This document shows positions 27,491 through 36,326 of a DNA stretch of 64,000 nucleotides, piece after piece (position 1 is the stretch's first letter; each line of letters starts with the position of its first letter). Source of the stretch: Halohasta litorea (GTDB taxonomy: Archaea > Halobacteriota > Halobacteria > Halobacteriales > Haloferacaceae); assembly GCF_024494645.1 (NCBI RefSeq), contig NZ_JANHDJ010000007.1, positions 124,001 to 188,000 of the forward strand, in the 5' to 3' direction. The notes beneath the pieces were generated by a model, which was not told the DNA's origin, did not search any database, and worked only from the letters and a program-made list of their open reading frames with translations. A program made the translations under genes and the position numbers.

Positions 27491-27988
27491 ATGGGTGGCA
27501 CCATCACCGAGACGGGATCAGTCTCGACAGCGAGAGAGTGGGTCTCCGGACTATGGACGTACTATCGGCAGTACACACACTCCGCGATCCACGCCGCGTC
27601 GGCGGCCGCGCTCACCATCTTCGGGCTGCTCGTCTTTATCGATCCGCTGTTCGCCGCCGTTGCAATCGCCGCATACGTCTGTCCGCCGATCGTACTGTAC
27701 GTTCTCGGCGTCGAGGTCGGGGCGGAATCGGAAGCGGCATCGACCGAGAGACCGGGCGATACTGATAGCGTCGCGGTGACTGATTCCACACGCGGCTCGG
27801 AGCGCGGGGCGAGAGACAGCGACTCCGATAGCGATGGAGGAGACAGCGACTCCGACAGCGATTCGGATGGGGCTGATGGAGACAGCGACTCAGATAGCGA
27901 TGACGGGGATAGCGATTCGGACGGTGCTGACGGAGACAGCGACTCGGATGGATCGGATACCGACAGCGACGGCGTCAGCGTCGACTGA
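27491..27988 (+). CDS. Membrane protein with long Ser-Asp repeat tail
   Basis: The 165-residue protein has two membrane helices (residues about 34-75: SAIHAASAAALTIFGLLVFI, FAAVAIAAYVCPPIVLYVLG). About 60 residues of Ser-Asp repeats with interspersed Gly/Ala (DSDSDSDGGDSDSDSDSDG and similar) follow, ending in GVSVD. The repeat is built from varied codons (AGC, TCC, TCG, GAT, GAC), so it is maintained at protein level rather than as fresh simple-sequence expansion. Such SD tails occur in staphylococcal surface proteins as stalks, but here no secretion anchor is known. ATG 27491 was chosen over 27446. Confidence 0.65.
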   Translation: MGGTITETGSVSTAREWVSGLWTYYRQYTHSAIHAASAAALTIFGLLVFIDPLFAAVAIAAYVCPPIVLYVLGVEVGAESEAASTERPGDTDSVAVTDSTRGSERGARDSDSDSDGGDSDSDSDSDGADGDSDSDSDDGDSDSDGADGDSDSDGSDTDSDGVSVD

Positions 27989-28003
27989 TAAAAAGACAGT
28001 CGC

Positions 28004-28948
28004 TTAGATGTAGGTAAACCAGTCGTCGTGAGCGTCTGTTTTCCGCTCGACGAGATCGAAGAACGCAGACTGCAGGTCCTCGGTGATCGGCCCACGGTTC
28101 CCGTCGGCGATCTGGACGTTGTCGACCTGTCGGATCGGGGTGACTTCGGCCGCCGAGCCGGTAAAGAACAGCTCGTCGGCGGTGTGGAGTTCGCCGCGGC
28201 TGATCGTCGCCTGGTCGTGGACGGTGTAGCCCTCCTCGCGGGCCAGCGTGATCACGGTATCGCGGGTGATGCCGTCCAGGATGCTCTGGGAGAGCCCGGG
28301 CGTGTAGATCTCGCCGTCGCGGACGAGGAAGATGTTCTCGCCGGGGCCTTCGGCGACCTGGCCCTCCTTGTTCAGGACGATCGCCTCGGCGTAGCCGTTG
28401 CGGCGGGCCTCCTCGCCAGCCAGCAGGCTGTTGACGTAGAGGCCGGTGGTTTTGGCGTTGGTCGGAATCTGGCTGGAGGAGTGTTTCCGCCACGACGAGA
28501 CCATCACGTCGATCCCGTTTTTAAGTGCGTCCTCGCCGAGATAGGCCCCCCATGGCCATGCGGCGATGGCGACGTCGGTGGGGCAGCCTTCCGGACTCAC
28601 GCCGAGTGAGTTGTAGCCGAAGAAGGCGATCGGGCGGATGTAGGCGCTCTGGAGGTCCTGACGCCGCAGTAGTTCGAGGGTCGCCTCCGTTAGTTCGTCT
28701 CTACTAAAGGGAACCTCCATCTCGTAGGGTTTGCCGGATGCATAAAACCGGTCGAGGTGTTCTTCCCACCGGAAGACCGCGGTGCCGTTTTCGGTGTCGT
28801 AGGCGCGTGCACCCTCGAAGACACCCGTGCCGTAGTGGAGCCCGTGGGTCAACACGTGGGTCGTCGCCTCGTCCCAGTCGACGAACTCACCGTTTTGCCA
28901 GATCGTCTCGATGTCTCCCGCCTCGCGCATCTCATCGAATGATGCCAT
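28004..28948 (-). CDS. ilvE: Branched-chain amino acid aminotransferase
   Basis: The 314-residue class IV PLP aminotransferase makes or degrades leucine, isoleucine and valine. It begins with the family TIWQNGEFVDWDEATTHVLT, has THGLHYGTGVFEGARAY, the PLP-lysine region NAKTTGLYVNSLLAGEEARR, and the late EGPGENIFLVRDGEIYTPGL with the GPGEN phosphate-binding loop. The threonine ammonia-lyase that feeds isoleucine synthesis is elsewhere in the window (56073), not in an operon with it. Confidence 0.94.
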   Translation of the reverse strand: MASFDEMREAGDIETIWQNGEFVDWDEATTHVLTHGLHYGTGVFEGARAYDTENGTAVFRWEEHLDRFYASGKPYEMEVPFSRDELTEATLELLRRQDLQSAYIRPIAFFGYNSLGVSPEGCPTDVAIAAWPWGAYLGEDALKNGIDVMVSSWRKHSSSQIPTNAKTTGLYVNSLLAGEEARRNGYAEAIVLNKEGQVAEGPGENIFLVRDGEIYTPGLSQSILDGITRDTVITLAREEGYTVHDQATISRGELHTADELFFTGSAAEVTPIRQVDNVQIADGNRGPITEDLQSAFFDLVERKTDAHDDWFTYI

Positions 28949-29003
28949 TGGTACTCAGAACCTTCGCCTACCAGTTCTTAACAGTTTGCAAGAATCGTGA
29001 GGG

Positions 29004-29690
29004 TCAGTCGGCAAGCGCCGACAGCAGCGCCTCACCTTCGACGTAAACGAGGCCGTGGCGGTCGGCGTAGGCTTCGGCATCGCCCGGCGAGCGTGCGCCG
29101 CCGGTTTCGTCGTCGAGCATCTCACAGACGACGACCGCAGGCGGCTGGTCCGCCGCGGCCGCGAGTGCGATCCCGAGCTCCGTGTGTCCCACTCGATCGG
29201 CCAACAGCTCCGGGGCGGCCCGCAGCAGATGGACGTGGCCGGGGCTCCGAAAGGCCGCGGCGAAATCGCGCTCGTCGTAACCAGCGTCGGACGTGACGGC
29301 CGCCGCGGCGGTCCCGAGTTCCGAAATCGTCAGCGCGCGGTCGTCGTCCGTAATCCCGGTAAACGTCTCCCGATGGTTAACCGTCAACGAGAACGACGAC
29401 CGCTCGTCGTAGGCGAGTTCGTGGTCGGCCGCCGCGGGGTGGTCGACCAGCTCCTGGAGGAACGGCAGTCCGAAGGCGTCGCTCACCGCATCCGAAAGCG
29501 CCACACAGATCAGCCCCCCGGCATCGTTCCGCAACCGGGCGACGGCGTCGCTGTCGACCGCGGTCGCGGGATAGACGATATCGGTCTCGCCCTCACGATC
29601 CGCGAAGTCGTGGATCAACACGGGCTGGCCGTCGGCAAAGGCCGCGATGGCGGCGTCGACGGCGGCCGTACTGTCGGCCGACTGGGTCAT
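29004..29690 (-). CDS. ribB: 3,4-dihydroxy-2-butanone 4-phosphate synthase
   Basis: The 228-residue enzyme turns ribulose 5-phosphate into the four-carbon unit of riboflavin. The acidic metal-binding segment appears as [16 protein letters not shown] near residue 30, followed by [36 protein letters not shown] and the PGHVHLLRA His region. Its ATG overlaps the stop codon of the upstream rbkR gene by four bases (ATGA), so the two are translated from one message and probably controlled together. Confidence 0.94.
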   Translation of the reverse strand: MTQSADSTAAVDAAIAAFADGQPVLIHDFADREGETDIVYPATAVDSDAVARLRNDAGGLICVALSDAVSDAFGLPFLQELVDHPAAADHELAYDERSSFSLTVNHRETFTGITDDDRALTISELGTAAAAVTSDAGYDERDFAAAFRSPGHVHLLRAAPELLADRVGHTELGIALAAAADQPPAVVVCEMLDDETGGARSPGDAEAYADRHGLVYVEGEALLSALAD

Positions 29691-30394
29691 TCGGTGGCCT
29701 CCGAGAGGTGGATCGAGACCGTATCGCCGTCGTCGAGCGCGAGGGCATCGCGGAGCTTTTCGGGGGCGATGAGTTCGAGATGCTCCTCGTCGTGGTGGGT
29801 CCGATCGGGGACGATCACGTGGGTCGGCTCGTAGGTTTCCCCGTCGGCTTCGAGGCGGGCCGGATAACAGGTCGCCGCGCCGAAGGTGCGGTCGCCGTCC
29901 TCCCAGCTGTCGATGGCCACCGACGCCTGGGCGGAGAGCTCCGGCCGGGATCGAACGCTCGGCTCGTCGAGATCAAGGTTGAGCGTCCCGGGGAACGGCG
30001 TATAGCCGAGTTCCGATTCGAACTGACGTTCGTAGCCGGGCAGCGAAATGTAATGTTTGCCCTCACCCATCCCGGTGGTGATCGTTCCCGAAAGCGAAAG
30101 CCCGGCCGATTCCTCGAACAGCTGGCGGTAGTCGGCGTACTCCGACCGGAGTGTGCGTTCACCGGCCTCGGTCAGCGAGACCCACTGGCCGTCGGCGACG
30201 ATCTCGCGGTCGAGGAGGCCACCGGATTCGAGCTCCTGGAGCCGACGGGAGGCCGTCTGATTCGAGGCATCCAGCCGGTCGGCGAGACTCGCACACGAGA
30301 CCTTGACAGACCCGCTGAGCGCGCCGTCCAGCGCGACCGTTTTTAAGGCCTGTAGTTCATCGTGGCCGAGAGTACTCACTGCCGATTCTGACAT
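29687..30394 (-). CDS. rbkR: Riboflavin kinase fused to HTH regulator (RbkR-type)
   Basis: The 235-residue protein has an N-terminal winged helix (residues about 10-85: [38 protein letters not shown]). It is joined to the DUF120 CTP-dependent riboflavin kinase domain (about 95-235: [32 protein letters not shown]). Archaeal proteins of this layout (RbkR) make FMN from riboflavin using CTP and also repress riboflavin genes in an FMN-dependent way. ribB follows in the same operon. A 25-bp palindrome lies 42-66 bases upstream of the ATG. ATG 30394 was preferred to 30472 because the extra 26 residues are not acidic and overlap the promoter. Confidence 0.92.
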   Translation of the reverse strand: MSESAVSTLGHDELQALKTVALDGALSGSVKVSCASLADRLDASNQTASRRLQELESGGLLDREIVADGQWVSLTEAGERTLRSEYADYRQLFEESAGLSLSGTITTGMGEGKHYISLPGYERQFESELGYTPFPGTLNLDLDEPSVRSRPELSAQASVAIDSWEDGDRTFGAATCYPARLEADGETYEPTHVIVPDRTHHDEEHLELIAPEKLRDALALDDGDTVSIHLSEATE

Positions 30395-30435
30395 AACTAC
30401 TCGAAGGGACGCAGTCCGCATAAGCATACCGAATG

Positions 30436-30460
30436 TGTGACGCTTCTCAAAAGTGTTACA
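30436..30460 (-). promoter_or_regulatory. Candidate RbkR operator (imperfect palindrome)
   Basis: TGTGACGCTT-N5-AAGTGTTACA has 8 of 10 matching pairs across the dyad. It sits 42-66 bases upstream of the rbkR ATG, at the place of a promoter upstream element, and is not explained by coding sequence. It is a natural candidate site for the RbkR winged helix; this is inference from position and symmetry. Confidence 0.5.
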
Positions 30461-30626
30461 AGAACGGACCAATCCGGCGCTATTTATATACGATTCGGCA
30501 CTACCCGGCTAAAACCACGTCGGTTTGCTGGAGGCCAGCCGTCGGCGGCGGTGTGGTAGTCAGCGACTGGTTAAAAATCCAGACCGGTTCGGAAGGCCCT
30601 TTAGCGGTGGGGCGAAACCGGGCGAT

Positions 30627-32384
30627 ATGTTCAGACCGTTCCGCTCGGAGGTCGAGACCGCCATGACCGCCTGTCTGGAGGCCCTCGACCTGCCGACCGG
30701 CGACCTCGGAATCGAGGAGCCGCCCGAAGACCTCGATGCCACGCTCGCCTCAAGCGTCTCGTTCCGCCTCGCTGGCGAACTCGGTGCGGCCCCACCGCAG
30801 GTCGCCCAGCAGTTGGCCGACGCCGTCGACACCGACCCCTACACCTACCTCGGTGATGTCTCCACGCAGGGCCCGTATCTCAACTTCCATACGACCGACG
30901 CCTACCTGACTGAGACCCTCGACGCCGCCCAAGACGCCGACTACGGACAGCTCGAAGCCCGCGAGGAATCGGTCGTCGTCGAACACACCAGCGCCAACCC
31001 AACCGGCCCGGTCCACGTCGGCCGCGCCCGGAACCCCATTCTCGGCGATGCAGTCGCCAACGCGATGGAAATGGCGGGCTACGACGTCGAGCGCCACTAC
31101 TACGTCAACGACGCGGGCCGACAGATGGCCGTCTTCACGTGGGCCTACGAGAAGTTCGACGAGAGCGACCTCGATAGCGAGCCAGCCCGCGATCGGACCG
31201 AGTACGATCTGGTGCGCTACTACCGCAAAGGAAACTCGTTCCTCGAAGACGCCGACGAGGAGGCCGTCGAGGTGGCCGAAGACGAAATATCCGCGATCCT
31301 CCAGGGGCTCGAAGCGGGCGACGACGAGACCTACGAGCGGGTCGGCGAGGTCGTCGACCAGGTGCTGGGCGGCATGAAAGCGTGTCTCGCCCGCCTGCCT
31401 GCGGAGTTCGACGAGTTCGTCAAAGAGACCCGGTTTATGATCGACGGCTCCACGGACGATGTGGCCGAGCGTCTCAAGGAAACCGAGTACGCCGTCTACG
31501 AGGAGGACGCCTGGCAGCTCGAACTCCAGGAGTTCGGCATCGAGAAGAACCTCGTGTTCCTCCGCTCGGACGAGACGAGCCTCTACACCACACGGGATCT
31601 GGCCCACCACGAGTGGAAGTTCGACAACTTCGACCGCGCGGTGACCGTGCTGGGCGAGGACCACAAACTGCAGGCCAAACAGCTCCAGGCCACCCTCGAC
31701 ATTCTCGGTAACGATCCCGAACGACTGGATGACGTGATCTACTCCTACGTCAATCTCCCCGAGGGGAAGATGAGCACCCGCCGCGGCACCGGGGTCATGC
31801 TCGATGACCTGCTCGACGAGGCCATCGACCGGGCCCGCGAGGAGGTCGAAAGCCGCCTTGAGGACCGCATCCGCGACGACGAACTCGACGACGACGACAT
31901 CGAACGCATCGCCCACCAGGTCGGGATCGGCGCGGTGCGCTACGACATCGTCTCGAAACAGCCCACCAAGGGGATCACGTTCAAATGGGACGAGGCGCTC
32001 AACTTCGAGGCCCAATCGGCGCCCTACGTCCAGTACGTCCACGCCCGATGTTGTGGCATCCTGGAGGAGGCCGACACCGAACCGACGGCGGCCGATCTCG
32101 ATGCCAGCGTGGTGTCGACGCCCGAGGAGCGCGAACTGCTCGACGTACTCGCGCGGTTCCCCGCGGTGATCGAGGAGGCGGGCGAAGACCTCGAACCCCA
32201 CCGGATCGCCACCTACACCCGAGAGCTGGCCGAGTCCTTCAACGGGTTCTACCGCTCGTGTCCGGTACTTTCGGCCGAGGACGCCGAGACGCGGCAGGCT
32301 CGGCTCGCCATGGTTGCGGGCGCGAAACATGCCGTGGCCAACGCGCTGTCGGTGCTCGGTGTGGCGGCTCCGGACTCGATGTAG
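30627..32384 (+). CDS. argS: Arginyl-tRNA synthetase
   Basis: The 585-residue class I synthetase charges tRNA-Arg. The HIGH-type signature is [17 protein letters not shown] (HVGR), the KMSKS-type loop appears as [14 protein letters not shown], and the N-terminal tRNA-D-loop domain begins at [13 protein letters not shown]. The C-terminal anticodon-binding helical bundle is complete ([20 protein letters not shown]). The start at 30627 is the family position; 34 residues upstream are of non-coding composition. A TATA box TTATATA about 140 bases upstream and another AT patch at about 30567 suggest two possible promoters. Confidence 0.96.
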   Translation: MFRPFRSEVETAMTACLEALDLPTGDLGIEEPPEDLDATLASSVSFRLAGELGAAPPQVAQQLADAVDTDPYTYLGDVSTQGPYLNFHTTDAYLTETLDAAQDADYGQLEAREESVVVEHTSANPTGPVHVGRARNPILGDAVANAMEMAGYDVERHYYVNDAGRQMAVFTWAYEKFDESDLDSEPARDRTEYDLVRYYRKGNSFLEDADEEAVEVAEDEISAILQGLEAGDDETYERVGEVVDQVLGGMKACLARLPAEFDEFVKETRFMIDGSTDDVAERLKETEYAVYEEDAWQLELQEFGIEKNLVFLRSDETSLYTTRDLAHHEWKFDNFDRAVTVLGEDHKLQAKQLQATLDILGNDPERLDDVIYSYVNLPEGKMSTRRGTGVMLDDLLDEAIDRAREEVESRLEDRIRDDELDDDDIERIAHQVGIGAVRYDIVSKQPTKGITFKWDEALNFEAQSAPYVQYVHARCCGILEEADTEPTAADLDASVVSTPEERELLDVLARFPAVIEEAGEDLEPHRIATYTRELAESFNGFYRSCPVLSAEDAETRQARLAMVAGAKHAVANALSVLGVAAPDSM

Positions 32385-32388
32385 GCGG

Positions 32389-32520
32389 CTACAGTAACAG
32401 ACCCGGAAGGGCGGTGAAGATACTCCCGCCGACGAGATACACCGCGCCGATTCCAGCCCCGAGTGCCAACAGTACGAAGGCGACGATCCACCAGAACGGA
32501 ACTGAGCCGTTTTCTGCCAT
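32389..32520 (-). CDS. 43-residue single-helix membrane protein
   Basis: ATG at 32520 to TAG at 32389 encodes MAENGSVPFWWIVAFVLLAL then GAGIGAVYLVGGSIFTALPG and a hydrophobic end. It is a tiny membrane protein with one long or two short hydrophobic segments. It overlaps no other gene and lies between the stops and starts of argS and the MinD-like gene, converging with argS. The coherent hydrophobic pattern and acidic/polar N-terminus argue that it is real. Function unknown. Confidence 0.6.
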   Translation of the reverse strand: MAENGSVPFWWIVAFVLLALGAGIGAVYLVGGSIFTALPGLLL

Positions 32521-32573
32521 ACCGCCACTGTGACCGCGGCCTACAAGAAGACCACGTTTTGCTGACCGTTCGA

Positions 32574-34208
32574 CTACCGGAACAGCCGACTGAAGAAGCC
32601 GCGTTTCTCCTCGCCTTCGTCGTCGGCGGTGTCGTCGCTCGCGTCTTCGGTGTCATCCGCCGCGGCGTCGGTGTTGGCCGCCGCCGTTTCCTCGGCATCC
32701 GGAATAAGTGGCTCGTCGGCATCGGCGGCCTCGGCGTCGCTGCCCTCGACGGAGTCGTCCTGCTCGTCATCGACAGCTTCTCCGAGGACAGTCGTCTGGG
32801 AGGTCTCAGCGTCGGCGTCGGCGTTGCCGAACGGGATCGCATCCCGGGGCACCGAGTCGTCGCTGTCGTTGGCTGCCGGGTGGATCTCGATGCCGTCCGC
32901 CTCGGCCGGGAGGTCGGGTTCGTCGTCGGCACCCTCGGGGCGGATCTCGATCCCGTCGCTCGCCGGGTCGTTGTCACTGACCGAGTCATCGTCGCTGACC
33001 GAGTCGTCGTCGTTTACTGTGTCATCGGTCGGGGAGTCGGCTTCGGGCTGGCGGTCGACGCCGGAATCGATCTCGATCCTGCCAGCCGAATCGTCGACGT
33101 TCGTTCCGGTCGCGGCCTCGGCCCACTTCGATTCGCCCGCCTCCGGTTCCGGCGAGGAGTCGTCATCCGGTTTCGCCGCAAACGGGTTGACGACGTTGTG
33201 GTCGTCGTTGTCGTCGCTGGCTGTTGCTGTTTGGTCGGTAGAGGGAGTGTCCGCAGAGCCGTCGGGTTCCGTATCGATCGTCACGCCAGCCTCGGCGTCC
33301 GGTTCCGTGGCGGAGTCGTCGCCATCGTCGGCTGGGCGATCGGTCTCCGGCGACTGTTCGGAGGTGGGCGTCCTGTCGGCTGGTGGGGACTCACTGTCGG
33401 CCGGTGTGGAGTCGCTGTCGACTGCTGGCGGGCCGTCGGCAGGGGCAGAACCATCATCGGCCGGTTCGGAGTCGGCGTCGACAGGCGCTGGCTCGGGGGG
33501 TGCGGCGGGTTCGATCCCGGTGAGTTCGGTGACGAGCCGACGGTAGGCGGCCGCGGCATCGCTGTGTGGGGCGTAACTCACGAGCGGTTCGCCGACGGCG
33601 ATCGACTCGCGAACCGCCTCGTCTTCGGGGATCGTCGTCAGCACGTCGGCGGTGAGCGTCCCGCTGATGATCTCCTCGACGGGTGTGGCCTCGTCAGTTC
33701 GGGTGAGCACCGCCCCGGCGACGACGCCACCGAGCCGCTCGGTGAGCTGGCGCGTCTTTTCGGTGTCGACCAGCGCGTCGCGTTCGGCCGTCGAGACCAG
33801 CAGGACGGCGTCGGCGACCGACAGCGGCACGCTGGTTTCGTGGCTGACGCCCGCGCCGACGTCGATCAAAACGAAATCGGCGTCGTCGAAAGCCTCGACG
33901 ACGCCGTGGAGCTGTTGGGGGTCGGCCGCCGAAAACGCCTCCAGGGAGGTATCTCCCGGGACGACAGTGACGCCCGCAGGCCCCTCGTAGGCGGCGGCTA
34001 CCGGCTCGACATCCCCGCTGAGGGCGTCGTGCAGTGTCGCGCCGTGCGGGCGCACCCCGAGTGCCGCCCCGAGGTTCGCCATGCCGATATCGCCGTCGAT
34101 GACCACCACGTCGGCGCCCGTTCCGGCGAGTGTCGCCCCCAGATTCGCTGTCGTCGTGGTCTTGCCAACGCCGCCTTTCGCGCTGGCTATCGCGTAGACC
34201 CGTACCAT
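32574..34208 (-). CDS. minD4: MinD4-like ParA/MinD ATPase with long acidic tail
   Basis: The 544-residue protein has an N-terminal deviant-Walker ATPase domain (residues 1-245). Walker A' is AKGGVGKTTTT at 10-20, and FVLIDVGAGVSHE and VLTRTDEATPVEEI follow. A disordered Asp/Glu/Ser/Thr-rich tail of about 285 residues comes next, and the end is a basic-aromatic peptide KRGFFSRLFR that looks like a membrane-targeting amphipathic helix. In Haloferax, MinD4 is an oscillating polar protein with a long C-terminal extension that positions motility and chemotaxis machinery; this protein and its neighbours (argS, riboflavin genes, ATP synthase) match that one, from memory. TATA TTTATATC lies 23-30 bases before the ATG. 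Confidence 0.85.
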   Translation of the reverse strand: MVRVYAIASAKGGVGKTTTTANLGATLAGTGADVVVIDGDIGMANLGAALGVRPHGATLHDALSGDVEPVAAAYEGPAGVTVVPGDTSLEAFSAADPQQLHGVVEAFDDADFVLIDVGAGVSHETSVPLSVADAVLLVSTAERDALVDTEKTRQLTERLGGVVAGAVLTRTDEATPVEEIISGTLTADVLTTIPEDEAVRESIAVGEPLVSYAPHSDAAAAYRRLVTELTGIEPAAPPEPAPVDADSEPADDGSAPADGPPAVDSDSTPADSESPPADRTPTSEQSPETDRPADDGDDSATEPDAEAGVTIDTEPDGSADTPSTDQTATASDDNDDHNVVNPFAAKPDDDSSPEPEAGESKWAEAATGTNVDDSAGRIEIDSGVDRQPEADSPTDDTVNDDDSVSDDDSVSDNDPASDGIEIRPEGADDEPDLPAEADGIEIHPAANDSDDSVPRDAIPFGNADADAETSQTTVLGEAVDDEQDDSVEGSDAEAADADEPLIPDAEETAAANTDAAADDTEDASDDTADDEGEEKRGFFSRLFR

Positions 34209-34230
34209 ACTGTCGTCCTACCACGACGCG

Positions 34231-34238
34231 GATATAAA
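34231..34238 (-). promoter_or_regulatory. TATA box for the MinD4-like gene
   Basis: TTTATATC on the minus strand ends 23 bases before the ATG at 34208, which fits a leaderless transcript. Confidence 0.6.
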
Positions 34239-34367
34239 GGTACGCTCTAGTGACTGGTTTTAGGGAGAGACAAACACGGATTCCTTGCGGAAATAGCGGT
34301 CGGCTGACGCGTTTCGGCGGTCGACCAGTCAAAGCATACTTACCGGCTCCGGGGCGAAATAGGGATA

Positions 34368-35615
34368 ATGAGTACGGACGCCGACGAGCAACCCAGCGAG
34401 GACCGCCGGAAATACGAGTTCCGAAAGGTCATCGAAGAGCTCCAGGAGTACGAGGGCTCGGGCACGCAGCTCGTCACGATCTACATTCCAGACGACAAGC
34501 AGATCTCCTCTGTCGTCTCACACGTTATCCAGGAGCACTCCGAGGCCGCCAACATCAAATCCAAACAGACCCGGACCAACGTCCAGGACGCCCTCACCTC
34601 GATCAAGGACCGCCTCCGCTACTACGACACCTACCCGCCGGAAAACGGCATTGTCATCTTCTCGGGGGCGGTTGACAGCGGTGGCGGCCAGACTGAGATG
34701 GTTACGCGTGTCCTGGAATCGCCTTCCGAGCCGATCCAGTCGTTCCGCTACCACTGCGATTCGGACTTCCTCACCGAGCCGCTGGAAAACATGCTGCTCG
34801 ACAAGGGCCTGTTCGGCCTGATCGTCCTCGACCGACGGGAGGCCAACGTCGGCTGGCTCAAAGGCAAACGCGTCGAAGCCGTCAAATCCGCCTCGTCGCT
34901 CGTTCCCGGCAAACAGCGTAAGGGTGGGCAGTCCGCCCAGCGATTCGCCCGGCTCCGACTGGAGGCCATCGACAACTTCTACCAGGAGGTCGCCGAGATG
35001 GCCAACGATCTGATGGTGGCGAAACGCCACGATCTCGACGGCATTCTCGTCGGCGGTCCCTCGCCAACCAAAGACGAGTTCATCGACGGCGACTACCTCC
35101 ACCACGAGCTCCAGGACATGGTGCTCGGCAAGTTCGACGTGGCCTACACCGACGAGTCGGGTCTCAACGACCTCGTGGATTCTGCCAGCGAGGTGCTGTC
35201 GGACCAGGAAGTCGTCAAGGACAAAAAGCAGATGGAGGAGTTCTTCGAGAAGCTCCACGTCGGCAACGAGTCGACCTACGGCTTCGAGCCCACCCGGAAG
35301 AACCTCGTGATGGGGTCGGTTGACCGACTCCTGATTTCGGAGGACCTCCGCAGCGACGTGGTCGTCTACGACTGCGAGGGCACCGAGGAGTACGAGGTCG
35401 TCGACCGCCGCCACGACACCCCGGACCATGAGTGTGCGGATGGCTCGGAGGCCGAAGTGGTCGAGCGCGAGGACGTGATCGACCACCTCATAAATATCGC
35501 CGAACAGCGCGGCACCGAGGTGAAATTCATCTCGACGGACTTCGAGAAGGGCGAACAGTTGCTCGATGCCTTCGGCGGCGTTGCCGGAATCCTGCGCTAC
35601 TCGACCGGCGTCTAA
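34368..35615 (+). CDS. prf1: Peptide chain release factor aRF1
   Basis: The 415-residue factor reads all three stop codons and releases the finished protein from the ribosome. The codon-reading NIKS loop is at residues 62-65 (ANIKSKQTR), and the catalytic GGQ is at 186-188 (KQRKGGQSAQRFARLR). The C-terminal domain ends DAFGGVAGILRYSTGV. Length and motif spacing are standard for archaeal/eukaryotic class I release factors. A TATA-like CATACTTA lies about 33 bases upstream. It is a single-copy essential gene. Confidence 0.97.
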   Translation: MSTDADEQPSEDRRKYEFRKVIEELQEYEGSGTQLVTIYIPDDKQISSVVSHVIQEHSEAANIKSKQTRTNVQDALTSIKDRLRYYDTYPPENGIVIFSGAVDSGGGQTEMVTRVLESPSEPIQSFRYHCDSDFLTEPLENMLLDKGLFGLIVLDRREANVGWLKGKRVEAVKSASSLVPGKQRKGGQSAQRFARLRLEAIDNFYQEVAEMANDLMVAKRHDLDGILVGGPSPTKDEFIDGDYLHHELQDMVLGKFDVAYTDESGLNDLVDSASEVLSDQEVVKDKKQMEEFFEKLHVGNESTYGFEPTRKNLVMGSVDRLLISEDLRSDVVVYDCEGTEEYEVVDRRHDTPDHECADGSEAEVVEREDVIDHLINIAEQRGTEVKFISTDFEKGEQLLDAFGGVAGILRYSTGV

Positions 35616-35826
35616 GCGGGCTGTTAGTCGGCTTTTACTCGGCAGTAGTTGAAGTATAACTAACTAGTAAATAATCAAATGAAGCTCTGTAGCGGCGGGA
35701 CGCTGTCGAGGCAGCATCCGTCGCTACCAGCACCACACTCCCGTCGCGTTCCGTGCCCGTCCCGGCCTCGTTCCCCCACTTCCGGCCCCCCATTTTATAT
35801 ATTCGATAAGCAGCGAGACGAACTGG

Positions 35827-36222
35827 TCAGTCCAACAGTGCTTCGAGCTGATCACGACGCCGGGCCAAGTCGTAAGAGGGCTGGATATCGGGAGCGTCCA
35901 AGAGTCGATCGAGGGTCAAAAACAGGTCGACACCGTTCGATTCGAGTCGGTCGACGAGCGACTCGATTTCGCTCCGATTGAGCGCCAGCGAGTCGAGCTT
36001 GTCGAGCAACAGGAACAGCGCGACTCCCTCGGTACCGGTCGGAAACCGCCGGATGACGGTCTCGAACGATGGCTCCGGGTCGATGATGGCGGAGTCGACG
36101 GGAGCGACTGAGAGACACCGCGGGCAACAGTCGAGAGCGGACCCATCGGTATATGTGGTCAGTTCGGCAGGCACCTCTACGGTAAACCGCGGTCCCTCAC
36201 AGCGTGGACACTGACTGGGCAT
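35827..36222 (-). CDS. Small zinc-ribbon haloarchaeal protein (DUF6276-like)
   Basis: The 131-residue protein begins MPSQCPRCEGPRFTVEVPAE with CPRC, then CCPRCLSVAP gives the second Cys pair. The remainder is an acidic helical domain (ALFLLLDKLDSLALNRSEIE, SYDLARRRDQLEALLD). It resembles a conserved haloarchaeal family often found next to atpD; that family name (DUF6276) is from memory. The start at 36222 is the first ATG before the zinc ribbon. It lies downstream of atpD on the same strand, after a hairpin. Confidence 0.65.
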   Translation of the reverse strand: MPSQCPRCEGPRFTVEVPAELTTYTDGSALDCCPRCLSVAPVDSAIIDPEPSFETVIRRFPTGTEGVALFLLLDKLDSLALNRSEIESLVDRLESNGVDLFLTLDRLLDAPDIQPSYDLARRRDQLEALLD

Positions 36223-36302
36223 ACAGTGAGAAGGTGAGAGAGCCGCAAAACAGCATGGATAGCCGACGACGCTGAGGAGTGTCTGGCGGGGTCGACGAAC
36301 CA

Positions 36303-36319
36303 CCGACCGTTGCGGTCGG
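36303..36319 (-). terminator. Hairpin just after atpD stop
   Basis: A perfect seven-base-pair stem CCGACCG-TTG-CGGTCGG sits 8-24 bases after the atpD stop on its transcript. It has no T-run, so it may be an RNA stability or processing element rather than a strong terminator. Confidence 0.4.
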
Positions 36320-36326
36320 GACGGCG

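Noticed and set aside
27815-27986. Repetitive DNA in the SD-tail considered as tandem repeat/CRISPR
   Set aside because: It is in-frame coding for Ser-Asp repeats with variable codons, not a DNA-level exact repeat.
30395-30626. FMN riboswitch before rbkR or argS
   Set aside because: No RFN-element fold or conserved core was recognised, and archaeal riboflavin control is by RbkR protein.
32463-34250. 595-residue open frame antisense to the MinD4-like gene
   Set aside because: Repeats of the acidic tail read in reverse give Val/Gly/Arg-rich nonsense; no recognisable domain.
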